A stretch of 64,000 bases of DNA. Origin: Mesorhizobium temperatum. GTDB lineage: Bacteria; Pseudomonadota; Alphaproteobacteria; Rhizobiales; Rhizobiaceae. The position numbers and the translations under genes are program-made. Below the pieces are notes generated by a model. The model ran no database searches. It was not told the origin of the DNA and worked only from the letters and a program-made list of their open reading frames with translations. This document shows positions 17,984-29,956 of the stretch, in pieces (the stretch's first letter is position 1; every line of letters begins with the position of its first letter). The DNA lies in the NCBI RefSeq assembly GCF_002284575.1, contig NZ_NPKJ01000004.1, positions 40,203 to 104,202 on the forward strand, given 5' to 3'.

Positions 17984-18172
17984 CTAGTGTTTCGATTTCT
18001 TCTCGGGCAGGCCCTTACGCTTGGTCTCGGCGAATTCCTCGAGCTGCTTTTCGCTCATGGATTTGTACATTCCCTTCGAAGGGCCTTTGAGCTCGCTCTT
18101 CTTGGTCTCGCCACGCTTGGCGGACAATGCCGCGCCGGCGGCTTTCTGCTGGGCCTTTGATGTGGCTGGCAT
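17984..18172 (-). CDS. DUF3008-family small basic protein
   Basis: A 62-residue, very lysine-rich hydrophilic protein: MPATSKAQQKAAGAALSAKRG at the start, a central KGMYKSMSEKQLEEFA and a KGLPEKKSKH end. This is the DUF3008 pattern, small proteins frequent in alphaproteobacteria and often linked to general stress; no activity is known. A GGGAG ribosome site lies about 8 bases before the ATG. A perfect EcfG-type promoter lies 32 bases upstream, between this gene and the end of murI. Confidence 0.87.
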   Translation of the reverse strand: MPATSKAQQKAAGAALSAKRGETKKSELKGPSKGMYKSMSEKQLEEFAETKRKGLPEKKSKH

Positions 18173-18203
18173 GATCGTTTCTCCCGTCTTGCAATGATGG
18201 AAA

Positions 18204-18228
18204 AACGCACCGGTCCGGGTGATGTTCC
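18204..18228 (-). promoter_or_regulatory. EcfG-type promoter of the DUF3008 gene
   Basis: On the minus strand GGAAC (18228-18224), 16 bases, CGTT (18207-18204): a perfect EcfG consensus. The ATG is 32 bases downstream at 18172. Confidence 0.8.
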
Positions 18229-18234
18229 CAGATA

Positions 18235-19053
18235 TCAGGAAATCCCCAGCCCAAACCCCTGCATCAGGCGGCGAGTCGGGAAATCAACTCTCTTCGAGGT
18301 GAAGACAGCAAGATCGGCGCCTTCCAGCAGCGCCTCGCCGCGATTCCTGGGCTCGGTCTCCACTAGCAGCGAGAGCGCCCGTCGCGCGATCGCCTCGGCG
18401 GGGTCGAGCCAATCGACCGGCCAAGGTGCCGTCTTGCGCATGCGGTTGGCCAGAAAGGGATAATGGGTGCAGGCAAGCACGACGATATCGGTCCGCAGCG
18501 CATCATGTTCGATGAAGCACGGCGCGATCTCGGTGCGCACGGCCTCTTCGTCGACAAAGCCCTCACGCATATAGACCTCGGCCAGTCCCGCCAGATTGTC
18601 GCTGCCAACCAGGCGGACATGGCATTTCTGAGCCCATCTGCTGATCAGGTCGCGCGTATACTGGCGCTTGACGGTGCCGGGCGTCGCGAGCACCGAAACC
18701 AGCCCGGAGCGCGTGCGTTCCGCCGCCGGCTTGATCGCCGGCACCGTGCCGACGAAAGGATGGCCGGGAAATCTCTCGCGCAATGCATCGATGACCAGCG
18801 TCGAGGCGGTGTTGCAGGCGATGACCGAAATGGCCGGCGAAAAACGGTCGAGCAGCTTGCCGAACAGCTCCAGTATATGTGCCCTCAGTGCCGGTTCCTC
18901 CCAAGCGCCATAAGGAAAAGCCGCGTCGTCGGCGACATAGACGAAGCGGCGGTCGGGCATCAGCACGCGCGCTTCGCGCAGCACCGTCAGGCCGCCGATG
19001 CCGGAATCGAACATCAGGATCGGGCGAGCGTCTGAGGGATCGGTCATTGCCAT
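18235..19053 (-). CDS. murI: Glutamate racemase
   Basis: A 272-residue enzyme that makes D-glutamate for peptidoglycan. The two catalytic cysteines lie in [14 protein letters not shown] and [11 protein letters not shown], and the first substrate-binding motif is [12 protein letters not shown] (Asp16). Length is normal. The ATG at 19053 (MAMTDP) or 19047 is possible. It is followed closely by the DUF3008 promoter and is read in the same direction as trmJ upstream, with the DUF805 gene between. Confidence 0.95.
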   Translation of the reverse strand: MAMTDPSDARPILMFDSGIGGLTVLREARVLMPDRRFVYVADDAAFPYGAWEEPALRAHILELFGKLLDRFSPAISVIACNTASTLVIDALRERFPGHPFVGTVPAIKPAAERTRSGLVSVLATPGTVKRQYTRDLISRWAQKCHVRLVGSDNLAGLAEVYMREGFVDEEAVRTEIAPCFIEHDALRTDIVVLACTHYPFLANRMRKTAPWPVDWLDPAEAIARRALSLLVETEPRNRGEALLEGADLAVFTSKRVDFPTRRLMQGFGLGIS

Positions 19054-19154
19054 CGGTCAGGAAAGGGGAGAGAAGGCTGGCCCAGGCTTAGGCCAATGCG
19101 TTTATCTGGGACCGTTCTATCTGCAACCATCATGGCCTTGATGCGGCGAGATGA

Positions 19155-19811
19155 TCACACAAGGCCCCGCCTGCCGAAGCCGCCGGACCGCGGCCGGCCG
19201 TTTGGCAGAGACGCAGGTTGAGATGCAGGGTGGTTCGACGGCGCCGGTGCGGCGCGCATGGCGTAAGCCGGCGCCTGGGCCGTCACGCCGGCGGCCGACT
19301 CTGAATGGGGCGCCCGGCCGCCGCGCAACGGCCTGGGAGGGTCGAGATCATCGAAACTCAGGGAAGACGCCATATCCGCAGAGCTGCCACCCGCCGGCTT
19401 GGCTACCAAGATGACCGCCCAGAGCCCGACGAGAGCGAGTCCCAGCAGGTTAAGGCCGGGATGCGAATCTTCGCCGTCGAATTTCACGACAAGAACAGTG
19501 CCGGCCTGCAGAATCGCAAACAGGGTCGAGAACACAATGTACGACCAAAGGATCCATTTGGATCCTAGCGCGTCGCGGCTTCGACGCCGGGCGAAATTCG
19601 CGCGGAACAGCACGATCACCAGCGAAGCGACGAGAACGGCCGCGGCCAGCCCTTCCCTGGAAGGACCAGGTTTCGAATTGGCCAACCCCTCGAAGCCGAT
19701 GGTCCATGCGATGCACAACACAATTACCACGACTTCCGCCACCAGCAGCGCCGCGGAATAGAAGAAGAAGCGAAGGCGACCGATATTTGAGGTAAACATC
19801 CAAGGATCCAT
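19155..19811 (-). CDS. DUF805-like membrane protein
   Basis: A 218-residue protein with four hydrophobic segments (about 16-38, 54-70, 86-108 and 119-138) followed by a long Pro/Ala/Ser/Gly-rich cytoplasmic tail. The arginine cluster ARRRSRDALGSKW before segment three and the GRLRFFFYSAALL start are DUF805-like. The function of this family is unknown. The low-complexity tail is not typical and may be variable between strains. Confidence 0.6.
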   Translation of the reverse strand: MDPWMFTSNIGRLRFFFYSAALLVAEVVVIVLCIAWTIGFEGLANSKPGPSREGLAAAVLVASLVIVLFRANFARRRSRDALGSKWILWSYIVFSTLFAILQAGTVLVVKFDGEDSHPGLNLLGLALVGLWAVILVAKPAGGSSADMASSLSFDDLDPPRPLRGGRAPHSESAAGVTAQAPAYAMRAAPAPSNHPASQPASLPNGRPRSGGFGRRGLV

Positions 19812-19885
19812 CGTTTGCAGGACAATGGATCACACCAAATAACATTCAGTTACTGGTGACGCAGCCGTTCTCACGACGATCGGTC

Positions 19886-20731
19886 CTAGTCTTTGCCTTT
19901 CGCCTTGCGGGCCCGTGCCGCAGCCGCCGGAAGCCGCCTTGGATCATCGCCCGGCGATCCGTCACCGCGCGGCATGGCCGGCGAGAACCGGTCCAGCGAT
20001 GATATTATACCGCGCAGCACCTTAAGCTCCGGCTCGGCGAAGCCGGCGCGCGTCAGCACCGCGCGCAGATTGTCGACCATCTTCGGCTTCTTCGGCGCCG
20101 GGCGGAAATAGCCGCGCGCTTCGAGCGCGCCTTCCAGATACGCGAACAGGCCGTGCAATTGTTCCTTGGTTGCCGGCATCATGTCAGGGCTGGAAAAATT
20201 GGTTTCCGTTTCATCTTCCAAGCCCGACTTCATCCATTCATAGGACATCAGCAGGGCCGCCTGGGCGATGTTGAGCGAGGAGAAGGCGGGATCGACGGGG
20301 AAGGTGACGATCTCGTCGGCCAGTCCGACCTCGTCATTGTAGAGCCCGAACCGTTCGCGGCCGAACAGGATCCCGGTTTTCTGCCCGGCTCGCTGGCGCC
20401 CCCTCAGCGCCCTGCCCGCCTCGACCGGTCCGCGCACCGGCTTGAAATTATCGCGCGCGCGCGCCGTGGTGGCGAAGACGAAGTTCAGGTCGGCGACCGC
20501 CGAGGCAAGATCGTCAAACACTCTAACGGCATCGATGACATGATCGGCGCGGCTCGCGGCAGCGCGCGCCTTTTCGCTCGGCCAGCCGTCGCGCGGATTG
20601 ACGAGGCGTAGTTCGGCAAGGCCGAAGTTCGCCATGGCGCGCGCGACCATGCCGATATTCTCGCCGAGCTGCGGCTCGACCAGGATGATCGCCGGACCTG
20701 CGGCAGGGAGGATGTCGTTGCTGGCTTGCAT
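19886..20731 (-). CDS. trmJ: tRNA (cytidine/uridine-2'-O-)-methyltransferase TrmJ-like (SPOUT family)
   Basis: A 281-residue SPOUT methyltransferase. Motif 1 is ILVEPQLGENIGMVARAMANFG, motif 2 GILFGRERFGLYNDEV, and motif 3 is FSSLNIAQAALLMSYEW, the knot that binds SAM. The family methylates the ribose of residue 32 in tRNA. The C-terminal extension (MVDNLRAVLTRAGF and ELKVLRGIISSLDR) matches TrmJ. I start at 20731 (MQASNDIL); the longer frame to 20905 adds non-conserved sequence. icd is divergent upstream. Confidence 0.85.
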   Translation of the reverse strand: MQASNDILPAAGPAIILVEPQLGENIGMVARAMANFGLAELRLVNPRDGWPSEKARAAASRADHVIDAVRVFDDLASAVADLNFVFATTARARDNFKPVRGPVEAGRALRGRQRAGQKTGILFGRERFGLYNDEVGLADEIVTFPVDPAFSSLNIAQAALLMSYEWMKSGLEDETETNFSSPDMMPATKEQLHGLFAYLEGALEARGYFRPAPKKPKMVDNLRAVLTRAGFAEPELKVLRGIISSLDRFSPAMPRGDGSPGDDPRRLPAAAARARKAKGKD

Positions 20732-20949
20732 GATCTCAATGAACTGCTGTTTGCGGCATTTCAGCGTCCCCTGCCATATCCGGCTGCGAAAATGAAGCTT
20801 TCGCAAGGAACGGCCAAATGCCACGGTCGAGCCCGCCAGCGCGGATCGCCGTTTGCGCGGCCAAAAATGCTTTGATATACGGGCCGCATCCCCGGCCAAA
20901 GCCATGCGGGCAAGGCCGTCCCGATCCCCAACAATGAGGCATTCTTTCC

Positions 20950-22161
20950 ATGGCGAAGATCAAGGTGGCGAACCCGGTCGTCGAACTCGACGGCGACGAG
21001 ATGACCCGCATCATCTGGCAGTTCATCAAGGACAAGCTGATCCACCCCTATCTCGACCTCGAGCTTGAATATTACGACCTCGGCGTCGAGCACCGCGACG
21101 CCACCAACGACCAGGTGACCATCGATTCGGCCAATGCCATCAAGAAACATGGCGTCGGCGTGAAATGCGCGACGATCACGCCCGACGAGCAGCGCGTCGA
21201 GGAATTCGGGCTGAAGAAGATGTGGAAGTCGCCGAACGGCACCATCCGCAATATTCTCGGCGGCACCATCTTTCGCGAGCCGATCATCATGAAGAACGTG
21301 CCGCGGCTGGTGCCCGGCTGGACCAAGCCGATCATCGTCGGCCGTCACGCTTTCGGCGATCAGTACCGCGCCACCGACTTCCGCTTTCCCGGCAAAGGCA
21401 AGCTGACGATCAAATTCGTCGGCGAGGATGGCAAGGTGATCGAGCATGACGTGTTCGATGCGCCGGCCGCCGGCGTCGCCATGGCCATGTACAATCTCGA
21501 CGAGTCGATCCGTGAATTCGCCCGCGCCTCGCTGAATTACGGGCTGCTGCGCAACTACCCCGTTTACCTCTCGACCAAGAACACCATCCTCAAGGCTTAT
21601 GACGGCCGCTTCAAGGACATTTTCCAGGAAATCTACGAGGCCGAGTTCGAAGCCGAATTCAAGGCGAACAAGCTCTGGTACGAGCACCGGCTGATCGACG
21701 ACATGGTCGCCTCCAGCCTGAAATGGTCGGGCGGCTATGTCTGGGCCTGCAAGAACTATGATGGCGACGTGCAGTCGGATACGGTGGCGCAAGGTTTTGG
21801 GTCGCTCGGCCTGATGACCTCGGTACTGATGACCCCGGACGGCAAGACGGTGGAGGCGGAGGCCGCACATGGCACCGTCACCCGTCACTATCGCCAGCAT
21901 CAGAAGGGCGAGGAAACCTCGACCAACTCGATCGCCTCTATCTTCGCCTGGACGCGCGGCCTCACCCATCGCGCCAAGCTCGACGACAATGCCGAGCTGA
22001 AGCGTTTTGCCGAGACGCTGGAAAAAGTCTGCATCCAGACTGTCGAGGCCGGCTTCATGACAAAGGATCTGTCGCTGCTGATCGGTCCCGACCAGCCATG
22101 GCTTTCGACCACCGGCTTCCTCGACAAGATCGACGAGAATCTACAGAAGGCGATGGCCTGA
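20950..22161 (+). CDS. icd: Isocitrate dehydrogenase, NADP-dependent
   Basis: A 403-residue enzyme of the eukaryote-like homodimeric type found in rhizobia; it oxidises isocitrate to 2-oxoglutarate in the TCA cycle. Visible landmarks: [21 protein letters not shown] at the N-terminus, the substrate loop [30 protein letters not shown], the metal-binding aspartate region [16 protein letters not shown] and [13 protein letters not shown]. Length is normal. The GST-family gene follows 13 bases later, so the two are probably co-transcribed. Confidence 0.96.
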   Translation: MAKIKVANPVVELDGDEMTRIIWQFIKDKLIHPYLDLELEYYDLGVEHRDATNDQVTIDSANAIKKHGVGVKCATITPDEQRVEEFGLKKMWKSPNGTIRNILGGTIFREPIIMKNVPRLVPGWTKPIIVGRHAFGDQYRATDFRFPGKGKLTIKFVGEDGKVIEHDVFDAPAAGVAMAMYNLDESIREFARASLNYGLLRNYPVYLSTKNTILKAYDGRFKDIFQEIYEAEFEAEFKANKLWYEHRLIDDMVASSLKWSGGYVWACKNYDGDVQSDTVAQGFGSLGLMTSVLMTPDGKTVEAEAAHGTVTRHYRQHQKGEETSTNSIASIFAWTRGLTHRAKLDDNAELKRFAETLEKVCIQTVEAGFMTKDLSLLIGPDQPWLSTTGFLDKIDENLQKAMA

Positions 22162-22174
22162 CCAGACGAGCGTC

Positions 22175-22801
22175 ATGGGCAAACCCGTCGTCTATGGCGC
22201 GGACTACAGCGTTTATGTGCGCATCGTCCGCCTCGTGCTCGAGGAAAAGGGCATCGACTACCAACTTGTGCCGGTCGACATCTTTGCGGCGGACGGCATT
22301 CCGGGCTGGTATTTCGACCATCATCCGTTCGGCCGCATCCCGGCCTTCGAGCACGACGGCTTTCGCCTCTTCGAGACCAGCGCGATTGCCTGCTATGTCG
22401 ACGAGGCTTTCGACGGACCGAGGTTGCAACCGGTCGAAGCCCGGCCTCGCGCAACTATGAACCAGATCATCGGCATGCTCGACGCCTATGCCTATCGGGC
22501 CATGGTCTGGGATGTCGCTGTCGAGCGGCTGGAGAAAGAAGCGCCCGACGAAACGCTGATTGCCGACGGGCTTCGGCGGGCGACCATGGCGCTGCGGGCG
22601 CTTTCTTCGCTGAAAGCTCCCGGGCCATGGCTGATGGGAAACCAGCTTACGCTGGCCGACCTGCATGCAGCATCTATCATCGGCTATTTCGTCAAGGTGG
22701 CCGACGGACAAAACCTGCTGGCCGAGTTCGCCGACATCCAGGCTTGGTGGGCTCGCATGGCCGAGCGCCTGAGTTTTGCCCGCACTGAAAAGGCAGAGTG
22801 A
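22175..22801 (+). CDS. Glutathione S-transferase family protein
   Basis: A 208-residue protein with a thioredoxin-fold N-terminal domain (VYGADYSVYVRIVRLVLEEKGIDYQ, the cis-Pro in RIPAF and the glutathione-binding ETSAIACYVDEAF) and an all-helical C-terminal domain with the LTLADLHAA motif. The residue at the catalytic position is in the ADYSVYV stretch, so a serine-type GST is likely. The substrate is unknown. It follows icd with a 13-base gap, and transcription converges with the PhzF gene. Confidence 0.87.
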   Translation: MGKPVVYGADYSVYVRIVRLVLEEKGIDYQLVPVDIFAADGIPGWYFDHHPFGRIPAFEHDGFRLFETSAIACYVDEAFDGPRLQPVEARPRATMNQIIGMLDAYAYRAMVWDVAVERLEKEAPDETLIADGLRRATMALRALSSLKAPGPWLMGNQLTLADLHAASIIGYFVKVADGQNLLAEFADIQAWWARMAERLSFARTEKAE

Positions 22802-22826
22802 GGCGAAGCGGCCTCCGAATAGCTGC

Positions 22827-23621
22827 TCATTCGGGAAGGTAGATTTCCGCCTTCATAAAAGTCTTCGCACGACCCATGATCAGCACGCGATCTCCAGCCA
22901 GGTCACACAGCAAATGTCCGCCGCGCTGCGAGCATTGGAACGCCGACAGATGCGACTTGCCTAGTTTTTCAGACCAGTAAGGCACCAGCGTCGCATGAGT
23001 GGAGCCAGTCACCGGATCCTCGGGAATGCCCGCTCCGGGCACGAAATAACGCGAGACGAAATCATGGGCTCGCCCGGGCGCGGTAATGACCAGGCCAAGA
23101 GGATGAAGGGTTCTTATCCTAAGCAGATCGGGAACGAATGACCGTACCGATGCCTCGTCGGAAAGCTCGACAAACAGGTTTTCGAAATTGCGGAAGCTCG
23201 AAACCGGACGCCGGGGAAATATCTCTTGCAGCGCCAGCGTTAACTCCCCGCCGAGCGGCTGCGGCGGAAAACACGGCAGATCGAGCTGGTAGGCACCTTC
23301 CCGTTGGGAAACCCGTAGCTCACCCACCCGCGTGGCAAAGACCATGTCGCCAGGCACATTGTGTTCCGCAGCCAACACATGGGCGGTCGCAAGAGTAGCA
23401 TGGCCACAGAAGTCAACTTCATGAACCGGCGTGAACCAGCGCAAATCCCAACCTTCGCCATTCGGCCGCGCAAACGCGGTTTCAGCAAGATTGTTCTCGT
23501 TTGCGATGGCCTGCATCACATCGTGCGATAGCCAGTCCTCCAAAACGAGAACGGCAGCAGGGTTGCCTTGGAAAGCCCGTTCGGCAAAGGCGTCGACTTG
23601 ATACATGGTCAACGTTGCCAC
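22827..23621 (-). CDS. PhzF-family isomerase/epimerase
   Basis: A 264-residue protein of the diaminopimelate-epimerase fold. Family marks are VDAFAERAFQGNPAAV, the catalytic glutamate in NNLAETAFARP, VDFCGHATLATAHV, and GIPEDPVTGSTHATLVPYW. PhzF itself isomerises a phenazine intermediate; most relatives have no known substrate, and there are no phenazine genes here. Length is typical. alaS lies 29 bases upstream in the same direction... its start precedes this gene on neither side, so co-transcription downstream of alaS is excluded: PhzF lies downstream of alaS on the minus strand with a 29-base gap and could be read through from it. Confidence 0.85.
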   Translation of the reverse strand: MATLTMYQVDAFAERAFQGNPAAVLVLEDWLSHDVMQAIANENNLAETAFARPNGEGWDLRWFTPVHEVDFCGHATLATAHVLAAEHNVPGDMVFATRVGELRVSQREGAYQLDLPCFPPQPLGGELTLALQEIFPRRPVSSFRNFENLFVELSDEASVRSFVPDLLRIRTLHPLGLVITAPGRAHDFVSRYFVPGAGIPEDPVTGSTHATLVPYWSEKLGKSHLSAFQCSQRGGHLLCDLAGDRVLIMGRAKTFMKAEIYLPE

Positions 23622-23650
23622 ATCATCCCCGCTGCCACTTCGGCTTCGCC

Positions 23651-26317
<2,667 letters not shown>

Positions 26318-26462
26318 GAATACTGCCTTTTCGAGAGAACCGCCGATTGCCGGCGGAAAACAGACATGGCCTTTTAACGGTCGCGCCGCACCCTGTCCAG
26401 AAACACGAAATTGCTCCAAATCGTAGCCTTTCCAGCTGTTCAGGATGGCCAGAGACACAGCC

Positions 26463-26495
26463 AAAAAACGCAAACCGCCGGCCCAAGGCCGGCGG
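26463..26495 (-). terminator. recA rho-independent terminator
   Basis: On the minus strand a perfect 9-base GC stem (26487-26495 with 26475-26483, three-base loop) is followed by TTTGCGTTTTTT. It lies about 75 bases past the recA stop and before alaS. Confidence 0.85.
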
Positions 26496-26570
26496 CATAA
26501 ATACATCGATATACCAACTCAATTCGGGACGCGAACTCAAACGGGTATTCTGGCTGGCACAGCCTGCATC

Positions 26571-27668
26571 CTACATCGCGCCCGCTTCGTCCTCGAAACC
26601 ATCGTCTCCGCCTTCGGACCCACCGTTCTCGAGGAATTTCTCGGCGATCAACCCGGCATTCTGCCTCAGCGCCAGCTCGATCTCGCGCGCCGTGTCGGGA
26701 TTGTCGCGCAGGAACAGTTTTGCGTTCTCGCGGCCCTGGCCGAGACGCTGCGAATTATAGGAGAACCAGGCGCCCGACTTCTCGACCACGCCGGCCTTGA
26801 CGCCGAGGTCGACCAACTCGCCGGTCTTGGACACGCCCTCGCCGTACATGATGTCGAATTCGACCACCTTGAAGGGCGGCGCCAGCTTGTTCTTGACCAC
26901 CTTGACGCGGGTCTGGTTGCCGACGACCTCGTCGCGGTCCTTGACCGAGCCGATGCGGCGAATGTCGAGGCGCACCGAAGCGTAGAATTTCAGCGCGTTG
27001 CCGCCGGTCGTGGTCTCGGGCGAACCGAACATGACACCGATCTTCATGCGGATCTGGTTGATGAAGATGACCATGGTGTTGGAGCGCGAGATCGAGGCGG
27101 TCAGCTTGCGCAGCGCCTGGCTCATCAGGCGGGCCTGCAGGCCGGGCAGCGAATCGCCCATTTCGCCCTCGATTTCGGCGCGCGGCGTCAGCGCCGCGAC
27201 CGAATCGACCACCAGCACGTCGATGGCGCCGGAACGCACCAGCGTATCGCAGATCTCCAGCGCCTGCTCGCCGGTGTCGGGCTGCGAAATCAGCAGGTTT
27301 TCGAGATCGACGCCGAGCTTGCGGGCATAGACCGGATCGAGCGCGTGCTCAGCATCGACGAAGGCGCAGATGCCGCCCTTCTTCTGGGCCTCGGCCACCG
27401 TGTGCAGCGCCAGCGTCGTCTTGCCCGAGCTTTCCGGCCCGTAGATCTCGACGATGCGGCCGCGCGGCAGGCCGCCGACGCCAAGCGCGATGTCGAGGCC
27501 AAGCGAACCGGTCGGCACCGTTTCGATCTCGACGACCTGCTCGTTTGCGCCTAGCCGCATGATCGAGCCCTTGCCGAAGGCACGCTCGATTTGCGACAGC
27601 GCCGCATCCAGAGCCTTTGATTTATCCACTGCTTTGTCCTCTACAAGCCGCAAAGAATTCTGAGCCAT
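26571..27668 (-). CDS. recA: Recombinase RecA
   Basis: A 365-residue RecA. The Walker A motif is [15 protein letters not shown], the conserved strand-exchange region [26 protein letters not shown] and the [20 protein letters not shown] segment are intact. It drives homologous recombination and triggers LexA self-cleavage. The C-terminal acidic tail ([14 protein letters not shown]) is typical. Two LexA-type boxes lie in the upstream region. A strong terminator separates it from alaS. Confidence 0.98.
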   Translation of the reverse strand: MAQNSLRLVEDKAVDKSKALDAALSQIERAFGKGSIMRLGANEQVVEIETVPTGSLGLDIALGVGGLPRGRIVEIYGPESSGKTTLALHTVAEAQKKGGICAFVDAEHALDPVYARKLGVDLENLLISQPDTGEQALEICDTLVRSGAIDVLVVDSVAALTPRAEIEGEMGDSLPGLQARLMSQALRKLTASISRSNTMVIFINQIRMKIGVMFGSPETTTGGNALKFYASVRLDIRRIGSVKDRDEVVGNQTRVKVVKNKLAPPFKVVEFDIMYGEGVSKTGELVDLGVKAGVVEKSGAWFSYNSQRLGQGRENAKLFLRDNPDTAREIELALRQNAGLIAEKFLENGGSEGGDDGFEDEAGAM

Positions 27669-27726
27669 GATACATCACCCCTTGGTCGTCAATGAAGGCC
27701 GGACAATCCGTAATCCTTATTAATTT

Positions 27727-27741
27727 GTACCTTGTTTGTTC
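27727..27741. promoter_or_regulatory. Candidate LexA (SOS) box upstream of recA
   Basis: GTAC-N7-GTTC, one mismatch from the rhizobial LexA direct-repeat motif GTTC-N7-GTTC. It lies 59 bases upstream of the recA ATG, a suitable place for repression. Confidence 0.45.
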
Positions 27742-27792
27742 TCGTCTGGCAAGGGGAGACAAACAATTGAAAAACAAAGAATATCCGTATTT

Positions 27793-27807
27793 GTTCTTTT
27801 TTTGTTT
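27793..27807. promoter_or_regulatory. Second candidate LexA-type box upstream of recA
   Basis: GTTC-N7-GTTT, one mismatch from the same direct-repeat consensus, 125 bases upstream of recA. The spacer is a T-run, so chance similarity is possible. Confidence 0.3.
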
Positions 27808-27942
27808 CGTGCTTTCACCCCCGGATGTATCCGGCTTCCCCCGCAGGATCGTGCTGCCATCTTCCGAATCGCGCCTCCGGTTGCCGGGTTCCGCGGGACA
27901 ACCTAGTCTCCACCCGGCAACAGCAAAGGTCTCCTCGCCGGC

Positions 27943-28875
27943 ATGATGAAGTCGCCGACAATCCTGGCCGTAGGCGGCGCCTATATAGACCGGCGCGGCC
28001 AGGTTTCGGGCGCCTTTGTGCCGGCAGCGTCGAATCCCGGCACGATGCGCGAGGAAGTCGGCGGCGGCGTTTTCAACGCGCTGCGCTGCGCCGTGCGGTG
28101 CGGCGTCTCCGGTTCGCTGCTTTCGGTGCGCGGCGGTGATGTTCTGGCCGATACGGTCTCGCGCGCCATTGCTGCGGCCGGCATTGCCGATCTGTCCGTG
28201 GTGTTCCTCGATCGCACGACGCCGAGCAACACGGTGTTGATCGACGGCGACGGCGCGCTGATCGCCGGCCTTGCCGACATGGCGCTCTACGACCTGGCGC
28301 TTCCCAAGCAGATCCGCCGTGCCAAGGTGCGCGAGGCGATCAGCACCGCCGATGCGGTCCTGTGCGACGCCAACCTGCCGTCGACGGCGCTGGAGCGGCT
28401 GGTGGCGCTTGCCGCCGGCAAGCCAGTCTTCGCCCTCGCCGCTTCACCAGACAAGGCGGTGCGGCTCGCGCCGGTGCTCGGCAGCCTGGCGATGGTCTTC
28501 GTGGACCGGCGCGAGGCCATCGCACTCGCCGATGTCGGTATCGATGCTGCGGAGCACGATATCACAGACGGCCTGAGGCGGGCGGGCCTCAAAGGCGGCG
28601 TGGTGACGGCGGATGACGGTCCGGTGCTGGGTTTCGACGCGGCCGGCGCCTTCTCGATCCTGCCGCCAAGAAAGGTCGCGGACGTAGCCGCCGATGTGCT
28701 GGCAGGCGCAATGGTCGCCGCTCTGCTGCGCGGCCTGACGCTACGTGCGGCGCTGCGTGAAGGCGTTGCCGCGGCAATGCTTGCGATCGAAAGTGCCGAG
28801 CTTGTGCCGGCCTTTACGGCGGCAACCCTTGCCGAGGCGCTGGCCCTTGTGCCCGAGGCGCGGGAATTGGCCTGA
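27943..28875 (+). CDS. PfkB-family carbohydrate kinase (pseudouridine kinase-like)
   Basis: A 310-residue ribokinase-fold protein. The N-terminal sugar-binding signature ILAVGGAYIDRRG and EEVGGGVFNALRCAVRCG is clear, and the overall look resembles pseudouridine kinase. The C-terminal ATP/anion-hole motif, normally GAGD, reads VAADVLAGAMVAALL: the aspartate catalytic base is kept but the preceding glycines are replaced, so activity is uncertain. It is divergent from recA and stands alone before the TfoX-like gene. Confidence 0.72.
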   Translation: MMKSPTILAVGGAYIDRRGQVSGAFVPAASNPGTMREEVGGGVFNALRCAVRCGVSGSLLSVRGGDVLADTVSRAIAAAGIADLSVVFLDRTTPSNTVLIDGDGALIAGLADMALYDLALPKQIRRAKVREAISTADAVLCDANLPSTALERLVALAAGKPVFALAASPDKAVRLAPVLGSLAMVFVDRREAIALADVGIDAAEHDITDGLRRAGLKGGVVTADDGPVLGFDAAGAFSILPPRKVADVAADVLAGAMVAALLRGLTLRAALREGVAAAMLAIESAELVPAFTAATLAEALALVPEARELA

Positions 28876-28899
28876 GGTGGTGACCAGCGGAGAGGCAGC

Positions 28900-29223
28900 C
28901 TACTTGCCGGCCCGCAGCCCCGCTTCATAGGCCCGGCGTGCCCAGACCGCCATCTCATCCGGATCTTCGAACGCGCTGTCGGGAACGCTCCAGTACGGCA
29001 TCGACACCAGCTTGCCGTGCCGCGACCCCGTATAGGTCCATTGCCGACAGCCGGCCGCCTCGAATTCGGGCGCGCTTTCCGCGTCGGCCTTCAGCATCAA
29101 TTCGCCACGCACCACGATGGCGATGATAACGCCGTCAAAATAGATGCCCTTGCCACCGAACATCTTGCGAATGCTGACCGGGCCGAGGCCTTCGAAAAGT
29201 TCGGCAATGCGTTCATTGTCCAT
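28900..29223 (-). CDS. TfoX N-terminal domain protein
   Basis: A 107-residue protein made only of the TfoX/Sxy N-terminal domain: ELFEGLGPVSIRKMFGGKGIYFDGVIIAIV, then LMLKADAES and a Y-W-VPDSAFEDPDEMAVWARRAYEA end. TfoX activates competence in gammaproteobacteria, but stand-alone N-terminal versions in rhizobia have no known function. Length is normal for this type. It converges with the PfkB gene. Confidence 0.85.
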   Translation of the reverse strand: MDNERIAELFEGLGPVSIRKMFGGKGIYFDGVIIAIVVRGELMLKADAESAPEFEAAGCRQWTYTGSRHGKLVSMPYWSVPDSAFEDPDEMAVWARRAYEAGLRAGK

Positions 29224-29316
29224 GCCGCGATCATGTCACCCGGATTTCCCCTTGTCATCGCCGCAACCGGCACCATCCTGACAAGTTGAAAAACAATTTC
29301 GTCGGAGTTTTTTTTC

Positions 29317-29814
29317 ATGCCGCTTCTGCTCAAAGGGTCCTGCCGGTGCAATGCCGTCCGCTTCGAGGTGGAAAGCCACACGCCGGTGCCGTTCATGCTC
29401 TGCTACTGCTCGATCTGCCGCAAGCAGCAGGGCGGCGGTGGCTTCGCCATCAATCTCGGCGCCGATTTCGACACGATGAAAATCAAGGGCAAGCGCAATC
29501 TTGGCGTCTACCAAGCCGAGATCGAGGACGACGAGCATCCGCAATGCGAGATCTCGTCAGGCGAGCGGAATTTTTGCCGGAAATGCGGATCGGCACTGTG
29601 GCTCTACGACCCGACCTGGCCTGAGCTGGTCCATCCCTTCGCCTCGGCGATCGACACAGACCTGCCGAAACCGCATGAAAAGGTGCATCTCATGCTGAAA
29701 TACAAGGCGAACTGGGTCGAGCCCAAAATCGGCAAGAAAGACAAGACCTTCGATGTCTATCCCGAGGAATCGATCGCAGACTGGCACAAGCGGACGGGAA
29801 TGTGGGTGGATTAG
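29317..29814 (+). CDS. GFA-family zinc protein (glutathione-dependent formaldehyde-activating-like)
   Basis: A 165-residue protein of the Gfa/CENP-V fold. Zinc-binding cysteines are visible in GSCRCNAVRFEVE (CxC), CYCSICRKQQGG (CxCxxC) and NFCRKCGSALWLYD (CxxC). Members can bind glutathione adducts, but most have no proven activity. The ATG at 29317 follows a GGAG ribosome site. It ends just before a mosaic intergenic repeat. Confidence 0.85.
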   Translation: MPLLLKGSCRCNAVRFEVESHTPVPFMLCYCSICRKQQGGGGFAINLGADFDTMKIKGKRNLGVYQAEIEDDEHPQCEISSGERNFCRKCGSALWLYDPTWPELVHPFASAIDTDLPKPHEKVHLMLKYKANWVEPKIGKKDKTFDVYPEESIADWHKRTGMWVD

Positions 29815-29821
29815 GTCCTTC

Positions 29822-29952
29822 TCTCCGTTTACGCCGTTTACGGGGAGAAGATGCCGGCAGGCAGATGAGGGGCGGCGCAAACATCACAGAGGCCGGCTCT
29901 GCCCCTCATCCGGCCCTTCGGGCCACCTTCTCCCCGTAAACGGGGAGAAGGG
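29822..29952. repeat. Rhizobial intergenic mosaic (RIME-like) inverted repeat
   Basis: A left arm (about 29834-29872, CGTTTACGGGGAGAAG...GATGAGGGGC) and a right arm (29900-29942, GCCCCTCATCCGGCCC...TTCTCCCCG) are inverted copies. The right half contains the small CGGCCCTTCGGGCC hairpin. A related element lies at 32624-32682. It sits between the GFA gene and the end of sufA. Confidence 0.75.
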
Positions 29953-29956
29953 AAGA

